Counted from the first letter of the stretch, positions 1-8,993 are shown. The stretch is 64,000 nucleotides of DNA from a virus (IMGVR_UViG_3300009149_000012:84882-148881); one strand, 5' to 3'. The notes: generated by a model not told the origin, from the sequence alone. A program made the numbers and translations.

Positions 1-1364
1 CGGACAGACGAAGAATGACGTGCCAGGAAGTCAGCACCCTCGTGGCAGTTTGAGAAGGACTCCTGAGTCGAGAAGATGACGCCGTACAGACCCGCCTGCT
101 TGAACAGGGGGCCCCACTGGGCTTGGGTGGCCTGAAGGTCACGCTCGTCGAATGCGAGCCGAAGGGCTTGGGTCAACTCTTGCTCGCTGCGTCCCTTGAG
201 CATCTCCCGCCGCAAGAGCGCGATGATGGGGGCCGCATTGTGGGCTGCCACCGCTTCCATGTCGCTTGCCTGGCGCTCGACCATGAGCCCCGAAGCATGC
301 TGGATGAATTCGTCCTGGGCAGCCTTGGAGATCTCAGGCATCGGGGGCTGCTGTCCAACCCCAGTGTAAACCGGGAGCTTGCGGGGAGCGACAGCGCCGA
401 TCGATTCCTTGACCGTGGTGAGATCCGCAGCGCTGCGTGCCGAAGCAACCGCCTTGTAGGCTGTCTGGGCTTCGACCACCGTGATGCGTCCACCACCGAA
501 AGCTTCGTCGACCGCCTCGTTGGCTTTCTTCCGCTGGACTGTCAGATCCGCTTGAATCTGAATTGGCACCGGAGCCTTGGCCGGTCGAAGATCCCGTGCC
601 GGGTCGGGCACCGGGTGGGGGGCCTGAGCGGCGACCGCCACCGGGATGTCGGAAGCCTGGTAGGCCGCACGGATCCGCTCACGGGCGTCGAGGTTCTCGG
701 ATGCCGGGACCGACTTGCCCTTGGCCCGCTGGATCTTCTCGACGGTGTCGGCGAGAGCCGGGGTGTAGGGTACCTGAAGCACGATCTGCTTGTGGAACAC
801 AGAGCAGTTGTCGTTCTTCGCATGCACACACGAACTGCATTCCGGCTTGGCCTTGATGAAAGGCGTGTCCGAGGCGTACTGCTTGACGAACGTCTGAAGT
901 TGCTTCGGGGAGTTGTGGCAACCCGGCAAGTCCGACGCGTTGATGTAGTAGTTGCCCAAAAGCCCGATCTCATTCGTCAATGCGATCAGTTCTGACCGGA
1001 CCGCTTCCAACGACTGGCGATCGAACTTGTGAGCCAAGAACGACCCAATCTTGCGGCCGTCAGATGTACGCGTGAACAGCAACCGTGCGTACTTCATGAT
1101 GTCCGCTGGCGCCGTCCGAAGCGGACCATGCACCTCCGACATGTCCCCCATCGTACGGGGGGCGCCCGCCTGATTGGGCACGAAGTAAGCCGATGGGGGC
1201 TGCCCCTCATGCGACCAAGCCGCTTCCAGGTCCGGCAGGACGTCGAGGTTCTGCCTTGGAAGCGTTTCAAGCTTCTCGTAATCCTCTTCGCTGACTTCCA
1301 GCCAATCGAGGTTCGGAACGCTGCCGTCCTTCATGAAGTTTCCGAGATCTCCTAGATCACCCAT
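1..1364 (-). CDS. Hypothetical protein, 3' end outside window
   Basis: An open frame runs from an ATG at 1364 off the left edge, giving at least 454 residues. I do not recognise the family. The N-terminal third is acidic and has a Cys/His-bearing stretch (CHNSP, then CSSC and a further C about 10 residues on), and the last visible part has NCHEG. These could form a metal or Fe-S site. An Ala/Pro-rich middle suggests a linker. The gene starts 9 bases after the neighbouring gene ends and probably shares its transcript. A structural role is only a guess from the neighbouring Ig-domain gene. Confidence 0.7.
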   Translation of the reverse strand, partial: MGDLGDLGNFMKDGSVPNLDWLEVSEEDYEKLETLPRQNLDVLPDLEAAWSHEGQPPSAYFVPNQAGAPRTMGDMSEVHGPLRTAPADIMKYARLLFTRTSDGRKIGSFLAHKFDRQSLEAVRSELIALTNEIGLLGNYYINASDLPGCHNSPKQLQTFVKQYASDTPFIKAKPECSSCVHAKNDNCSVFHKQIVLQVPYTPALADTVEKIQRAKGKSVPASENLDARERIRAAYQASDIPVAVAAQAPHPVPDPARDLRPAKAPVPIQIQADLTVQRKKANEAVDEAFGGGRITVVEAQTAYKAVASARSAADLTTVKESIGAVAPRKLPVYTGVGQQPPMPEISKAAQDEFIQHASGLMVERQASDMEAVAAHNAAPIIALLRREMLKGRSEQELTQALRLAFDERDLQATQAQWGPLFKQAGLYGVIFSTQESFSNCHEGADFLARHSSSV

Positions 1365-1373
1365 TTGTCAACC

Positions 1374-2456
1374 TCACTTCGGACGTTCCATGCCTGGTGT
1401 TGTGATGCGCTCATAGCTGTACTCGACGCCAGGCGTCGTGATGTCTCGTTGCGGACCCGACGTGTAGTCAGTGGGTAGCCCACTTTCAGGGCCGGGTCCA
1501 TCATAGTCGAGAGCTTCGCCTTCGCCCTGGCCAAGACCGAAAGAATCACCCTCTGTGGGGGTTCCTGGGTCATTGGGAAGCGCTGACTCCCCATGGTGGC
1601 CTGGCGACGGTTGCTCTTTGAGATTGTTGTCCCAATCCGAGGGATAGTCGTACTCGTTCCAACCACCACCGTCGCTCTCGGACCAATCGTCCCGAACCGG
1701 GGGCTCGTCACGGTTGTAGGATCCGAAAGGACCGTCGCCTTCGGCGGGGCCACGATGGTCGACCCGGGGGCCACCAAGCGCATCGGGATTGTTGGTCGCG
1801 TCCGCAACCTTCCACGATTTCACGTCGAGGATCATTGCGACACGAGTTTTGCCACGGGGGGAACGGAGCCGGCGAGCCTGCTTTTCCGTCGACACAGGCT
1901 CGGCTTCCGACTGGTACTTGTCCGAGGTGGGGAGCTTCGAACCGGGTTCTTCCGTGCTGGTACCACCAGGTCCGTCGTTCTCTTTCTCGATCTCGGTCAT
2001 CTCTTTCTCAGCGTCCTCGGTAGGATCGTCGAGATTCTCACGAGATTCCTCGATGAAACGCTCGACATCTTCGGCCTCGTTGTCGTCGAGAAGGGCGAGC
2101 TTGGGCTGCCAGTGGGGGCCCCGGACTTCGTCGAAGATGGTATCGCTGATCTGCGAAAGGATCTCGCAGGCGTCGTGGAGCTTTCCACGCATGGCGGTCA
2201 CTTCCATGACGTAGCCCCGCCCGCCAAGCATCCCATCTGGGCTCACCGTGGCGCTCTTGACCCGGGAAAGCTGTCGGTAGGCTGTCAAGGCATGACCCAA
2301 GCTCACGCTCGTGGCCCACAGCGCCTTAGCCATTGGCTTGAGCGCACGGGGATCAAAGGCATGGTCTTTGGGGATGTTACGTTGGCCCGGGCCCGGAGGT
2401 TCTTGAGGATCCTCCATCGGGGGGAACGCCGCCGTTTTGACCTTCCACTTGTCCAT
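1374..2456 (-). CDS. Hypothetical protein with long acidic, Gly/Pro/Asp-rich C-terminal tail
   Basis: 360 residues. I chose the ATG at 2456 because it follows the upstream stop (2459-2461) with an AAAGG ribosome site; the frame could be read further upstream only by overlapping that gene. The N-terminal half (about 1-160) looks folded and partly helical. Residues after about 165 are rich in Glu, Asp, Gly, Pro and Ser and are probably disordered. The C-terminus has tandem ITTPGVEYSYE / ITTPGMERPK-like repeats. Function unknown; disordered acidic tails are common in phage structural and scaffolding proteins, but that is inference. Confidence 0.75.
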   Translation of the reverse strand: MDKWKVKTAAFPPMEDPQEPPGPGQRNIPKDHAFDPRALKPMAKALWATSVSLGHALTAYRQLSRVKSATVSPDGMLGGRGYVMEVTAMRGKLHDACEILSQISDTIFDEVRGPHWQPKLALLDDNEAEDVERFIEESRENLDDPTEDAEKEMTEIEKENDGPGGTSTEEPGSKLPTSDKYQSEAEPVSTEKQARRLRSPRGKTRVAMILDVKSWKVADATNNPDALGGPRVDHRGPAEGDGPFGSYNRDEPPVRDDWSESDGGGWNEYDYPSDWDNNLKEQPSPGHHGESALPNDPGTPTEGDSFGLGQGEGEALDYDGPGPESGLPTDYTSGPQRDITTPGVEYSYERITTPGMERPK

Positions 2457-2458
2457 GA

Positions 2459-2719
2459 TCAACCTTTGACCGGGCCGGAACCTGAATCGAAGAGACGCTC
2501 GATTACGAATGCTTCGCCGTCTCGCCGCATAGACCACAGATCCTGTTCGCTCTTGTGGACCAACGTATCTTCGCTCACACGGACGAAACCCGCAAGCTCT
2601 TGCAAAGACGCGATCCGTCGTCGGGCAATCGGGCGAATCAGTTCAGGTGAGGTTTCGAAAAGCGCGTCCATCCCGCATGCGCCTTGCGTTTGAATACTTC
2701 CAAGATCGAACTTGCTCAT
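2459..2719 (-). CDS. Small hypothetical protein
   Basis: 86 residues from ATG at 2719, ending 3 bases before the next ATG, so it is probably co-translated. The sequence has a Pro-Ile-Arg-rich middle (PIARRRIASLQ) followed by an amphipathic helix. I recognise no family. It lies between a protein with a disordered tail and an Ig/BACON-like protein. Confidence 0.65.
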   Translation of the reverse strand: MSKFDLGSIQTQGACGMDALFETSPELIRPIARRRIASLQELAGFVRVSEDTLVHKSEQDLWSMRRDGEAFVIERLFDSGSGPVKG

Positions 2720-2726
2720 TGATTCC

Positions 2727-3629
2727 TCACGAGACGATGAGAATGATCGTGACGTCTACATGTCCGTTGCTGCTGTAACCACTGACACGAAGGATTGTCT
2801 CATAGGTGCCGGGGGTCAAGTCGTCGGGAGGCTGAACCGAAACCGTAACAAGGTCGTCAAAGCCACCGAGAACCGTGCCGGAAACCGGGGACCATCCTGA
2901 GAGCCACGATTCGATACACGTTAATGCTTGCACCTGGTAGTCGAGGACCGACGCTGCCGGTCCTGTGTTCCGTACCAAGAAAGTCTGTGTTGGGAGAGTC
3001 GGGAAGGGACCACCAGCGGGCTTGGTCACCGTAAACAGCAAAGTCGCTGGGACCACCTCGAACACGGCCTTGGGCCGAACGTTGATGGTCACCGGGAAAA
3101 CCTGTGGACTGTTGGTCGCGTCCGTGTCCTGAACGGTGATGGTCTCGGAGTACGGAGTAAGAACCGAATTCAGGTTTGTCGAGTCAACGAGAGCGCTGAA
3201 AGTTCCGCCCTCATTGGAAGCAAGATTACCCACGAGGGTCGGGGTAACCCGAAGATACGAAGCGGACGAGATCAGCGACGCGCTAAGCATCGAGCCGAAA
3301 ACGCCTGAGTTTGTAATCAGAACTTCCTGTGGAAGCGTCAAGCCTCGACCCTCATCCACATCGAAAACCAATGAGGGAGGGGGGCCCATCAAGATGGTGG
3401 GCTTGAAGTTGGCCTTGAGTTGCACGATCGAGTCATGCATCGCCGTGACGATGTCACCCGGAATCGGGATGCTGTCTCGATACAGACCCCACGGAGTCTG
3501 GAGATCCAAGACCTGAAAAATCACGCAGGCGCTTGAAACGTCCATGCGCGTAGTCCACCGCCAAACCCCAGCAGGCACGCGCTGCTCGAATTGATAGTCC
3601 TGGTGACGTAGATTGATCGCTTGGGTCAT
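2727..3629 (-). CDS. Protein with two BACON/Ig-like beta-sandwich repeats, probable virion component
   Basis: 300 residues from ATG at 3629. After an N-terminal domain of about 80 residues, two repeats of about 95-100 residues follow (roughly 85-185 and 190-300). Each has the pattern of a BACON or viral Ig-like domain: a short strand with PxxLxF, then Gly/Pro, Q-x-hydrophobic, NxG, and a final PGTYxxxLxV strand. The second repeat carries WLSGWSPVSG and LTPGTYETILRV. In large phages such repeats usually decorate virion proteins and mediate carbohydrate or cell-surface contact. Domain recognition is by eye; the virion role is inferred. Confidence 0.65.
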   Translation of the reverse strand: MTQAINLRHQDYQFEQRVPAGVWRWTTRMDVSSACVIFQVLDLQTPWGLYRDSIPIPGDIVTAMHDSIVQLKANFKPTILMGPPPSLVFDVDEGRGLTLPQEVLITNSGVFGSMLSASLISSASYLRVTPTLVGNLASNEGGTFSALVDSTNLNSVLTPYSETITVQDTDATNSPQVFPVTINVRPKAVFEVVPATLLFTVTKPAGGPFPTLPTQTFLVRNTGPAASVLDYQVQALTCIESWLSGWSPVSGTVLGGFDDLVTVSVQPPDDLTPGTYETILRVSGYSSNGHVDVTIILIVS

Positions 3630-3680
3630 GGACGCTCCGGTTCTGTCAGAGCGCTTGTATCAAAAGAACATGACCAAACG

Positions 3681-4007
3681 CTAGCGAGGGGCCAACAGAC
3701 GATGGACCCAGTCGTGCCATTCATCCAACAAAAGGCGCTCAACGTAGGCACCAAGCGGCTTGGTACGCTTATCCTGAACAGCTACCGAAAGCAGCCCGCC
3801 CGTGGCTGAAGCCTCAACGATTGCCTCGAAGATCATGGCCGGCATGACCACCGGAACCTTTAGTTCCAAGGACACGCTGATCTCGAAAACCTCGACTTTC
3901 GAAAAGTCGTCCTCACGAGTTTTGAGGTGTTTCATCCGAAGGAACGTCACCACCGTCTCGATGCGGTCCTTGATCTTCGTGCTGGCCGTTCGATCGTAGC
4001 TGTACAT
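3681..4007 (-). CDS. Hypothetical protein
   Basis: 108 residues from ATG at 4007. The middle alternates beta-like segments (VEVFEISVSLELKVPVVM) with helices and ends with a basic, Trp-containing helix. No motif is recognised. It sits between the Ig-like protein gene and the sigma-like gene on the same strand, with about 50 bases on the 3' side. Confidence 0.6.
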   Translation of the reverse strand: MYSYDRTASTKIKDRIETVVTFLRMKHLKTREDDFSKVEVFEISVSLELKVPVVMPAMIFEAIVEASATGGLLSVAVQDKRTKPLGAYVERLLLDEWHDWVHRLLAPR

Positions 4008-4031
4008 GGTGACTTTGATTACACCAGTGCT

Positions 4032-4667
4032 TTAACAACACTCATCGCCGCCCCGCCCCGCCCACTGCGGGAGCTTCACCTCTCGCAAGATGTTGAACTT
4101 CTTTCCAGCAATTGCCGAAAAGATTTCGAGGTAGGGTTGTAGGGATTCGTTGGTGGGGGCCTTCTCACGAAGGGCAGCGACGGCACGGAAGAAACGATGG
4201 CGCACGCGACCTTGGGTCAGGCCAAGGGCTTCGGCGACTTCGCTCTGACACGTCGTTTCCCACATGCCGACCAGGATGTTGACGTCGATGCTGTCTTTGA
4301 AGAGTGTTGGAAGATCTCGGCGAAGTTCTTCCTCGGAGACGGAGGGGATGCTCAAGAGGAACTTGATCCGTTTGATCCCCCGGTCGAGACGGTAACTGAC
4401 GGCTGCCTGCGTGATGCCAAAGATGATGGCGATGTCGGCCTGCCGCTTGTGGGAAATGAAGTACAGTTCGATGAGATCCGCTTCACGGGCTGGGATCCGG
4501 GGTAGGAGCGGGGCGACCTGTTCCTCGAAGGTTGGAACGTCGTCCGTTAGCTGTTCTGGCAGCGACTCCCCGTCCCACTCCTCGAAGAATTGGAGCAGTG
4601 TGTCGGGAGCAGCGAAGCGTGTTGCGATTTGTGCGGGGTCGAGAGGGATCACATAGCCACTGCTCAC
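4032..4667 (-). CDS. Sigma-70 region 4-like transcription factor
   Basis: 211 residues from GTG at 4667, chosen for an AGGAGG site 8 bases upstream. Residues about 50-105 (LPRIPAREADLIELYFISHK, then RQADIAIIFGITQAAVSYRL) match the sigma-70 region 4 pattern: an acidic entry helix and a helix-turn-helix with the GITQAAVSYRL recognition helix. A second helix-turn-helix (residues about 140-170, EVAEALGLTQGRVRHRFF) follows. No clear region 2 is visible, so it may recognise DNA without melting it or work with another subunit. It starts 10 bases after the NusG-FEN gene and is probably its transcription partner. Two more sigma-like genes lie at 57.7-59.4 kb. Confidence 0.6.
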   Translation of the reverse strand: MSSGYVIPLDPAQIATRFAAPDTLLQFFEEWDGESLPEQLTDDVPTFEEQVAPLLPRIPAREADLIELYFISHKRQADIAIIFGITQAAVSYRLDRGIKRIKFLLSIPSVSEEELRRDLPTLFKDSIDVNILVGMWETTCQSEVAEALGLTQGRVRHRFFRAVAALREKAPTNESLQPYLEIFSAIAGKKFNILREVKLPQWAGRGGDECC

Positions 4668-4676
4668 GAGGGCCTC

Positions 4677-6452
4677 CTACTTGGCCCGGTTTCCACTCTT
4701 GAGGAACCCGGCAGACGGTCGAAAGAACGTTTCGAGAAAATCTTCGGGGTTCACATCTACATCTTGGAGGTGCTGCGTAGCAGCGGCCTCATCTTCACTC
4801 GGATCGACGGTCTCGAACGGAATGTCTGTCCGAATGGACATGAGATCTGCATTCAGCTTGACCCTGATCTCGGCATCACGCAATCGTTGGTACTGAGATT
4901 TGGTCACCCCGGCGAGTCCAGAAGCGAAGATTCCGTCGACAGTATCATGAGAACGTACCAGTGATGCAAGAATTTTCTTAGGAACACGGCCCACTCCGGG
5001 GAGATTGTCCGACGTATCCCCCGCAAGTGCCCGAAGAGAAACCATTTTCTCTGGGGGAACGTTGTACTCGAATTCGACCAAGTCAGGATCGAATAGGATC
5101 TCTTTTCGACCACCGACGGACGGGACGAGAAGCACATCCGTGCGCGTCACAAGTTGAAGGAAGTCTCGGTCCGTCGAGATGATCACGTTCCGGTCGCCCT
5201 TGAGAGGGCCTCGAACCAACGTTCCGATGACGTCGTCGGCCTCTTCCTCAGGGTGAAACGCCTGTGCAATGCCCAGGTTGGGGAGCAAGTTGTCTCGCAG
5301 GTAGGTAATCTGATCGAAAAGCGGCACCCCATGGGGCTTTCGATTGGCCTTGTACTCGGGATTCAAAGCCTTTCGCCGTTGACTCGACCCATCCCAGCAC
5401 ACGAAGAACATCGCGTCGTGATAGCGCTTGCGCAGTGCGCCAAGGCTTCGCAAAAACGCGTAGATCACACCGGTCGGCCGACCTTTTGAATCCGCTAGAT
5501 CTTGCATGCCCGGTGCGTACAACGCACGGAACGCCATGTTATGCCCGTCTACGATGATGTTGCTGATCATGTCGTCACCCTCGAATTCCTGACACCGTTG
5601 GTTTACACCGTCGATCCAGGACCACTTTCGGAAAGCGTCTCGAAGCGGAACCAAATCGAGACTGGGGATGGGCTTGTTCAAGATTTGAGTTTGTTCAAGC
5701 CACTGAGTCAGCATATGCCAGCGCTGTAGAAGGGCTGCCGCCTGAGACATGTCGAGCATGTCGACATCCTCTGCGATCTTCGAAGGCTGAAGCTGTTGGT
5801 AGAAGGACAATACCCGGGAGTATTCTTGAAAACCGTCCCGGATGGGCACGATCTGACCCGCCCACCCGGCTACGACCTGAGCCTCTTGTGCCCAAGCCTT
5901 CAACTCCTGCACTCGTTTCAAAAACGTCATAGGGCGAGCTTTACGAACCAGTTGCAAGAACGAACGGGGAAGGGTGAGCAGTGACTGCTTGGACCGAAGC
6001 TGCACGAAGACCTGGACGGACTGTTTCTCTGGGATTTCCTCGACCACCGTCGCCTGAATGTTTCGGTAGGGGCCCGAAAGAATCAGAACTGTGTCGTCGA
6101 CGCCGATCCCTTGATCTACCTCAGCATTGGCCTGTTTTTTGAACTTGTTGATCTCCCGATCCGATATGGTCGCCAGGCAACGACACCGCCCCGTGCCTTG
6201 GGTTAAGATCGCCGCAACGTAACGATTCGAATTGGGGAGACGAAGGTAGTCGGAGTCGGGGCGCGTTCGCTGAGCAAACGCGTAGCCATCCACCAAGTAG
6301 TGCACCATGCGGTCGTCGCCGATCTGCGTGACGACGGCTGGGATGTACACCTCGGTGCCTCTCAACGCCTTGGAGATTGACCGTTGGAGAATCTCTGGAT
6401 CCTCCCCATCACTTTTTGAGTTGAGGGCCAGCACGACCCAATCAGTCGTCAT
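4677..6452 (-). CDS. NusG-like (NGN-KOW) domain fused to 5'-3' exonuclease/flap endonuclease
   Basis: 591 residues from the ATG at 6452, whose A overlaps the dnaX stop (TGATG), so translation is coupled. Residues about 1-100 match the NusG N-terminal domain (WVVLALNSK, VYIPAV, VDGYAFAQ, LTQGTG...ISDREINKF) and about 112-168 a KOW domain (GVDDTVLILSGPYRNIQATV). A helical linker spans about 170-290. Residues 295-591 are a complete FEN/PIN-like nuclease: IIVDGHNMAF, RRKALNPEYKANR, EEEADDVIG, STDRDFLQL and LAGDTSDNLPGVG supply the metal-binding acidic residues and the H3TH turn. FEN proteins remove RNA primers and flaps; NusG paralogues ride RNA polymerase. I know of no such fusion. An internal ATG at 5570 with a GAGG site could also give free FEN. 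Confidence 0.8.
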   Translation of the reverse strand: MTTDWVVLALNSKSDGEDPEILQRSISKALRGTEVYIPAVVTQIGDDRMVHYLVDGYAFAQRTRPDSDYLRLPNSNRYVAAILTQGTGRCRCLATISDREINKFKKQANAEVDQGIGVDDTVLILSGPYRNIQATVVEEIPEKQSVQVFVQLRSKQSLLTLPRSFLQLVRKARPMTFLKRVQELKAWAQEAQVVAGWAGQIVPIRDGFQEYSRVLSFYQQLQPSKIAEDVDMLDMSQAAALLQRWHMLTQWLEQTQILNKPIPSLDLVPLRDAFRKWSWIDGVNQRCQEFEGDDMISNIIVDGHNMAFRALYAPGMQDLADSKGRPTGVIYAFLRSLGALRKRYHDAMFFVCWDGSSQRRKALNPEYKANRKPHGVPLFDQITYLRDNLLPNLGIAQAFHPEEEADDVIGTLVRGPLKGDRNVIISTDRDFLQLVTRTDVLLVPSVGGRKEILFDPDLVEFEYNVPPEKMVSLRALAGDTSDNLPGVGRVPKKILASLVRSHDTVDGIFASGLAGVTKSQYQRLRDAEIRVKLNADLMSIRTDIPFETVDPSEDEAAATQHLQDVDVNPEDFLETFFRPSAGFLKSGNRAK

Positions 6453-7801
6453 CAAGGCCACGTCCGATCAAAGAGGGCCGTCCACTCGGCTGGCGACATG
6501 GTGGTGTTGAAGCCAACCGAGTCAAAGCGGGGTGGTGCGATAGCCTTCGCAGGCCGTGAGCCCCGGGGATGGTCCGCTGGAATCCCGTACGTGTCGACTT
6601 CCGTATGTGCGTACGGGTCGTCGCCCAGATTCCCAATGGTCTGGGGAAGCTTGGGTGCCGGTGTCGGGGTTGGTGCAGGGGTGGGCTGTGGTGCCACCTC
6701 GGAAGCCGCTTGTGGGGCAACCGGTTGGGGAGCGGCAGGGACCATGAGCGGCGCGCTGAGAACCGGCTGCGCTACCGGAGCGGTCACAACCAAGATCGCC
6801 TCACACACGAGCGACGTTCGGGTAACAGATCGCAAGTTGGCGAACCTCGAAGCCAACCTGATCACTGAATCGCCGTACTTCTTGTGAACCTCTTCCGCCA
6901 AGGTTTTGTCCAGGGCAGAATGGTCGACGAACATGTTGTTCGCCCACCGATACGAGTTCATGGCGGCTTCAGCGATTCCAGCGGCGACGTCACCGGGTTG
7001 CACCTGTTCACAAGCTGACTCGATGAATGCCGCTGCTTGAGCCGGCGTGTCGAGCTTGAGCAAGATCTCGAAGTAAGTCTTGGTGAGGGACAGGCGCAGA
7101 TAGCCCCGAACCGATTCGAGGGTGACGGGGCCCATCTGGGAGATCATCTCCAAACGGTTCATGACGTCCCGGACGTGACCCTGACAGTAGTCGATGACCG
7201 TGAGCACACCCTCATCCTCAAACTCGACGCCTTCAGCCTTGAGGATGAAAGCCATCCGCTCGAAGATGTCTTCCGGTGTGATGCGCCGAATCGAATGTTC
7301 TTCACAGCGAGAACGGATCGTCCCCCGGATCTTCTCGGGCTCGGTCGTGCAAAAGATGCCCACCATTCGCTTGTCTTCGATGGGCTTGAGCAAGACATCC
7401 TGCGAATCCCGACTCATTCGGTGCATTTCGTCGAACAGGAAGATCCGTTTGATGGCGTCAAGTACCGCAAAGGGCAGGTTGTCCACGATCGCCCGGATGT
7501 GCTCGATCGTTCCTTTGCTCGCTGCATCCAACTCGCTGAACGCCTGGCTGTTTTCCTCCAGGATGCTTATGCAGTTGTCGCATTCGTTGCAGGGCTCCTG
7601 ATCCTCCGTCAAAGCCTGGCAGAGCAGTGCTCTCGCCAGAATTCGGCTAAGAGTTGTCTTGCCCTGTCCATGCCCCCCGCTGAAGATGTAGCTCGTGTTC
7701 AGGGCAGAACCGGACTTAAGGCGCGCTTTGAGGATTTGGATCGCACCTTCCTGCCCCAACACATCCGAGAACCTCAGCGGTCGGTACTTGACGTCCCACA
7801 T
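6452..7801 (-). CDS. dnaX: DNA polymerase III gamma/tau clamp-loader subunit
   Basis: 449 residues from ATG at 7801. The AAA+ clamp-loader features are all present: WDVKYRP start, Walker A GGHGQGKTT (42-50), a zinc module with Cys 60, 70, 73 and 76, Walker B LFDEMH (about 121-126), and the SRC arginine finger (163-165). Domain III runs to about residue 335. A Pro/Ala-rich linker (about 350-395) leads to a short tail, so it is nearer gamma than full tau in length. It would load the beta clamp encoded at 10.2-11.4 kb, with delta and delta-prime at 26-28 kb. Its stop overlaps the start of the NusG-FEN gene. Confidence 0.93.
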   Translation of the reverse strand: MWDVKYRPLRFSDVLGQEGAIQILKARLKSGSALNTSYIFSGGHGQGKTTLSRILARALLCQALTEDQEPCNECDNCISILEENSQAFSELDAASKGTIEHIRAIVDNLPFAVLDAIKRIFLFDEMHRMSRDSQDVLLKPIEDKRMVGIFCTTEPEKIRGTIRSRCEEHSIRRITPEDIFERMAFILKAEGVEFEDEGVLTVIDYCQGHVRDVMNRLEMISQMGPVTLESVRGYLRLSLTKTYFEILLKLDTPAQAAAFIESACEQVQPGDVAAGIAEAAMNSYRWANNMFVDHSALDKTLAEEVHKKYGDSVIRLASRFANLRSVTRTSLVCEAILVVTAPVAQPVLSAPLMVPAAPQPVAPQAASEVAPQPTPAPTPTPAPKLPQTIGNLGDDPYAHTEVDTYGIPADHPRGSRPAKAIAPPRFDSVGFNTTMSPAEWTALFDRTWP

Positions 7802-7813
7802 GGGATAGACCCC

Positions 7814-8311
7814 CTAGCCGTGAGATTCCTGGCGTTCTTGCGTTGCCTCCGTTTGCTCGGGCTCGTCGAAATCGGCGATGTCGATCTGGGAGGCGATTTC
7901 GGTGAAGCCCTGCAAGTCCTCGTTCCATGCGCCGTGCCGACGAAGAATGGACGAGAATTCCTGCACGTCGTGGCTGCGCATGGACCACTTCATGGTGGCG
8001 CCCGGATCTTCCGGATCTTCCTCGCCGAAGCAATGCTCCAACTCGTGGTCGACAAGCGCCGTCCGTTGCTCGGCCGTCATGGGGTTCCACTGGTCCAGCG
8101 CGACCATGACCACGAAGTCCAGGTCCAACAGGAACTGGTTGACGCCCGTGATCTTTGTTGCGCTGGCTGCCGTGATCTTGCCGCCCTTCGTCGACGCCTT
8201 GTCAACGAACACGTACCGGATCCTTGCCGTTGCCAGGTGGGGGTGATGGGTTGGGATGAGCACGTTCGCCAATGCCTCAACCGCTTCTGCATTCTCGTAA
8301 GTCTTAGCCAT
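7814..8311 (-). CDS. Putative phage metallopeptidase-like protein (HExxH zincin)
   Basis: 165 residues from ATG at 8311, overlapping the end of the primase gene by 8 bases. It carries DHELEHC at about residues 88-94, the HExxH zinc motif, within an LVDHELEHCFG context typical of small phage and archaeal metallopeptidase-like proteins. Upstream beta strands (IRYVFVDKAS, LDFVVMVAL) fit that family. The C-terminal tail is acidic and Gln/Glu-rich. Its substrate is unknown. Its position between primase and dnaX suggests it is expressed with the replication genes, but no replication role follows from the sequence. Confidence 0.65.
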   Translation of the reverse strand: MAKTYENAEAVEALANVLIPTHHPHLATARIRYVFVDKASTKGGKITAASATKITGVNQFLLDLDFVVMVALDQWNPMTAEQRTALVDHELEHCFGEEDPEDPGATMKWSMRSHDVQEFSSILRRHGAWNEDLQGFTEIASQIDIADFDEPEQTEATQERQESHG

Positions 8312-8993
8312 CTGTCATTTTCTCCTGAAGAAACGCCTGAAGCTTGTCATCTCCCCAGGCGAGCCACAAATCAGCGGGATCCTTCGCCAGCTTCCCATCT
8401 ACAAGGAACGCCTCAGGATACCGCAAGCTCTCGATATGGAAAAGGTCTCCATGTGCACTTTTCGCCTCATCGAAACCTTTCCTCCCAGCACTGTCCCTGT
8501 CGTACAAGAACCACGCCTTGCCCACGAGTCGGTGAAGCAAGCGAGCGAATGAATTGGTCAAAGTCGCCGTCTGCGTCGCAACCGTGGCGGGTTCAGCACG
8601 TTGGCATGGAAACAAGTCAAAGGCACCCTCAACGAGCAAGACCTTCTCGCTCTCCCAGATATGAGGGGCGGCTTGTCCAAGCCCAAAGAAGGTGGGTTCC
8701 GGGAAGTCGGGGGCATGCCACGTCATGTAGCCCTTGATCTTCTCGTGAATACTCCGGAATTGGATCCCCGTGAGGTTTCCGAGAATGTTGGTCAGGGGTA
8801 GGACGTGGGACTGCTTGATGTCGTACCGGCGAATGAAACGACCAAGGGACGGCGGGGTATTGTCGGGAGCCCCTTCCATGTACCCAAGTCGAAATAGCTC
8901 GATTTGGTCATCCGACACCCCTCGACTCCAAAGGGCATCGAGTGCTTCCGACGTCAGGGCGTCATGCGCGCAATCGACAAACGAGTCCAACAT
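8304..8993 (-). CDS. DnaG-type primase with TOPRIM catalytic core
   Basis: 229 residues from ATG at 8993, placed just after the preceding stop at 9005. Residues 20-40 (LWSRGVSDDQIELFRLGY) match the DnaG RNA-polymerase-domain entry. The TOPRIM motifs are VLLVEGAFD (Glu at about 122) and LYDRDSAGRKG (Asp-x-Asp at about 165-167). It lacks the N-terminal zinc-binding domain and the C-terminal helicase-binding domain of bacterial DnaG (about 580 residues). The missing zinc module could be supplied by the neighbouring Cys-rich protein at 9005-9523, but that is speculation. The expected role is making RNA primers for phage DNA synthesis. Confidence 0.8.
   Translation of the reverse strand: MLDSFVDCAHDALTSEALDALWSRGVSDDQIELFRLGYMEGAPDNTPPSLGRFIRRYDIKQSHVLPLTNILGNLTGIQFRSIHEKIKGYMTWHAPDFPEPTFFGLGQAAPHIWESEKVLLVEGAFDLFPCQRAEPATVATQTATLTNSFARLLHRLVGKAWFLYDRDSAGRKGFDEAKSAHGDLFHIESLRYPEAFLVDGKLAKDPADLWLAWGDDKLQAFLQEKMTDG

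Noticed and set aside
123-995. Long plus-strand open frame opposite the first gene
   Set aside because: It is the antisense shadow of the minus-strand gene that runs from 1364 off the left edge; it has no ribosome site and Arg/Leu-skewed composition.
7037-8737. 566-codon plus-strand open frame
   Set aside because: It runs antisense through dnaX, the metallopeptidase-like gene and the primase gene, all of which have clear motifs on the minus strand.
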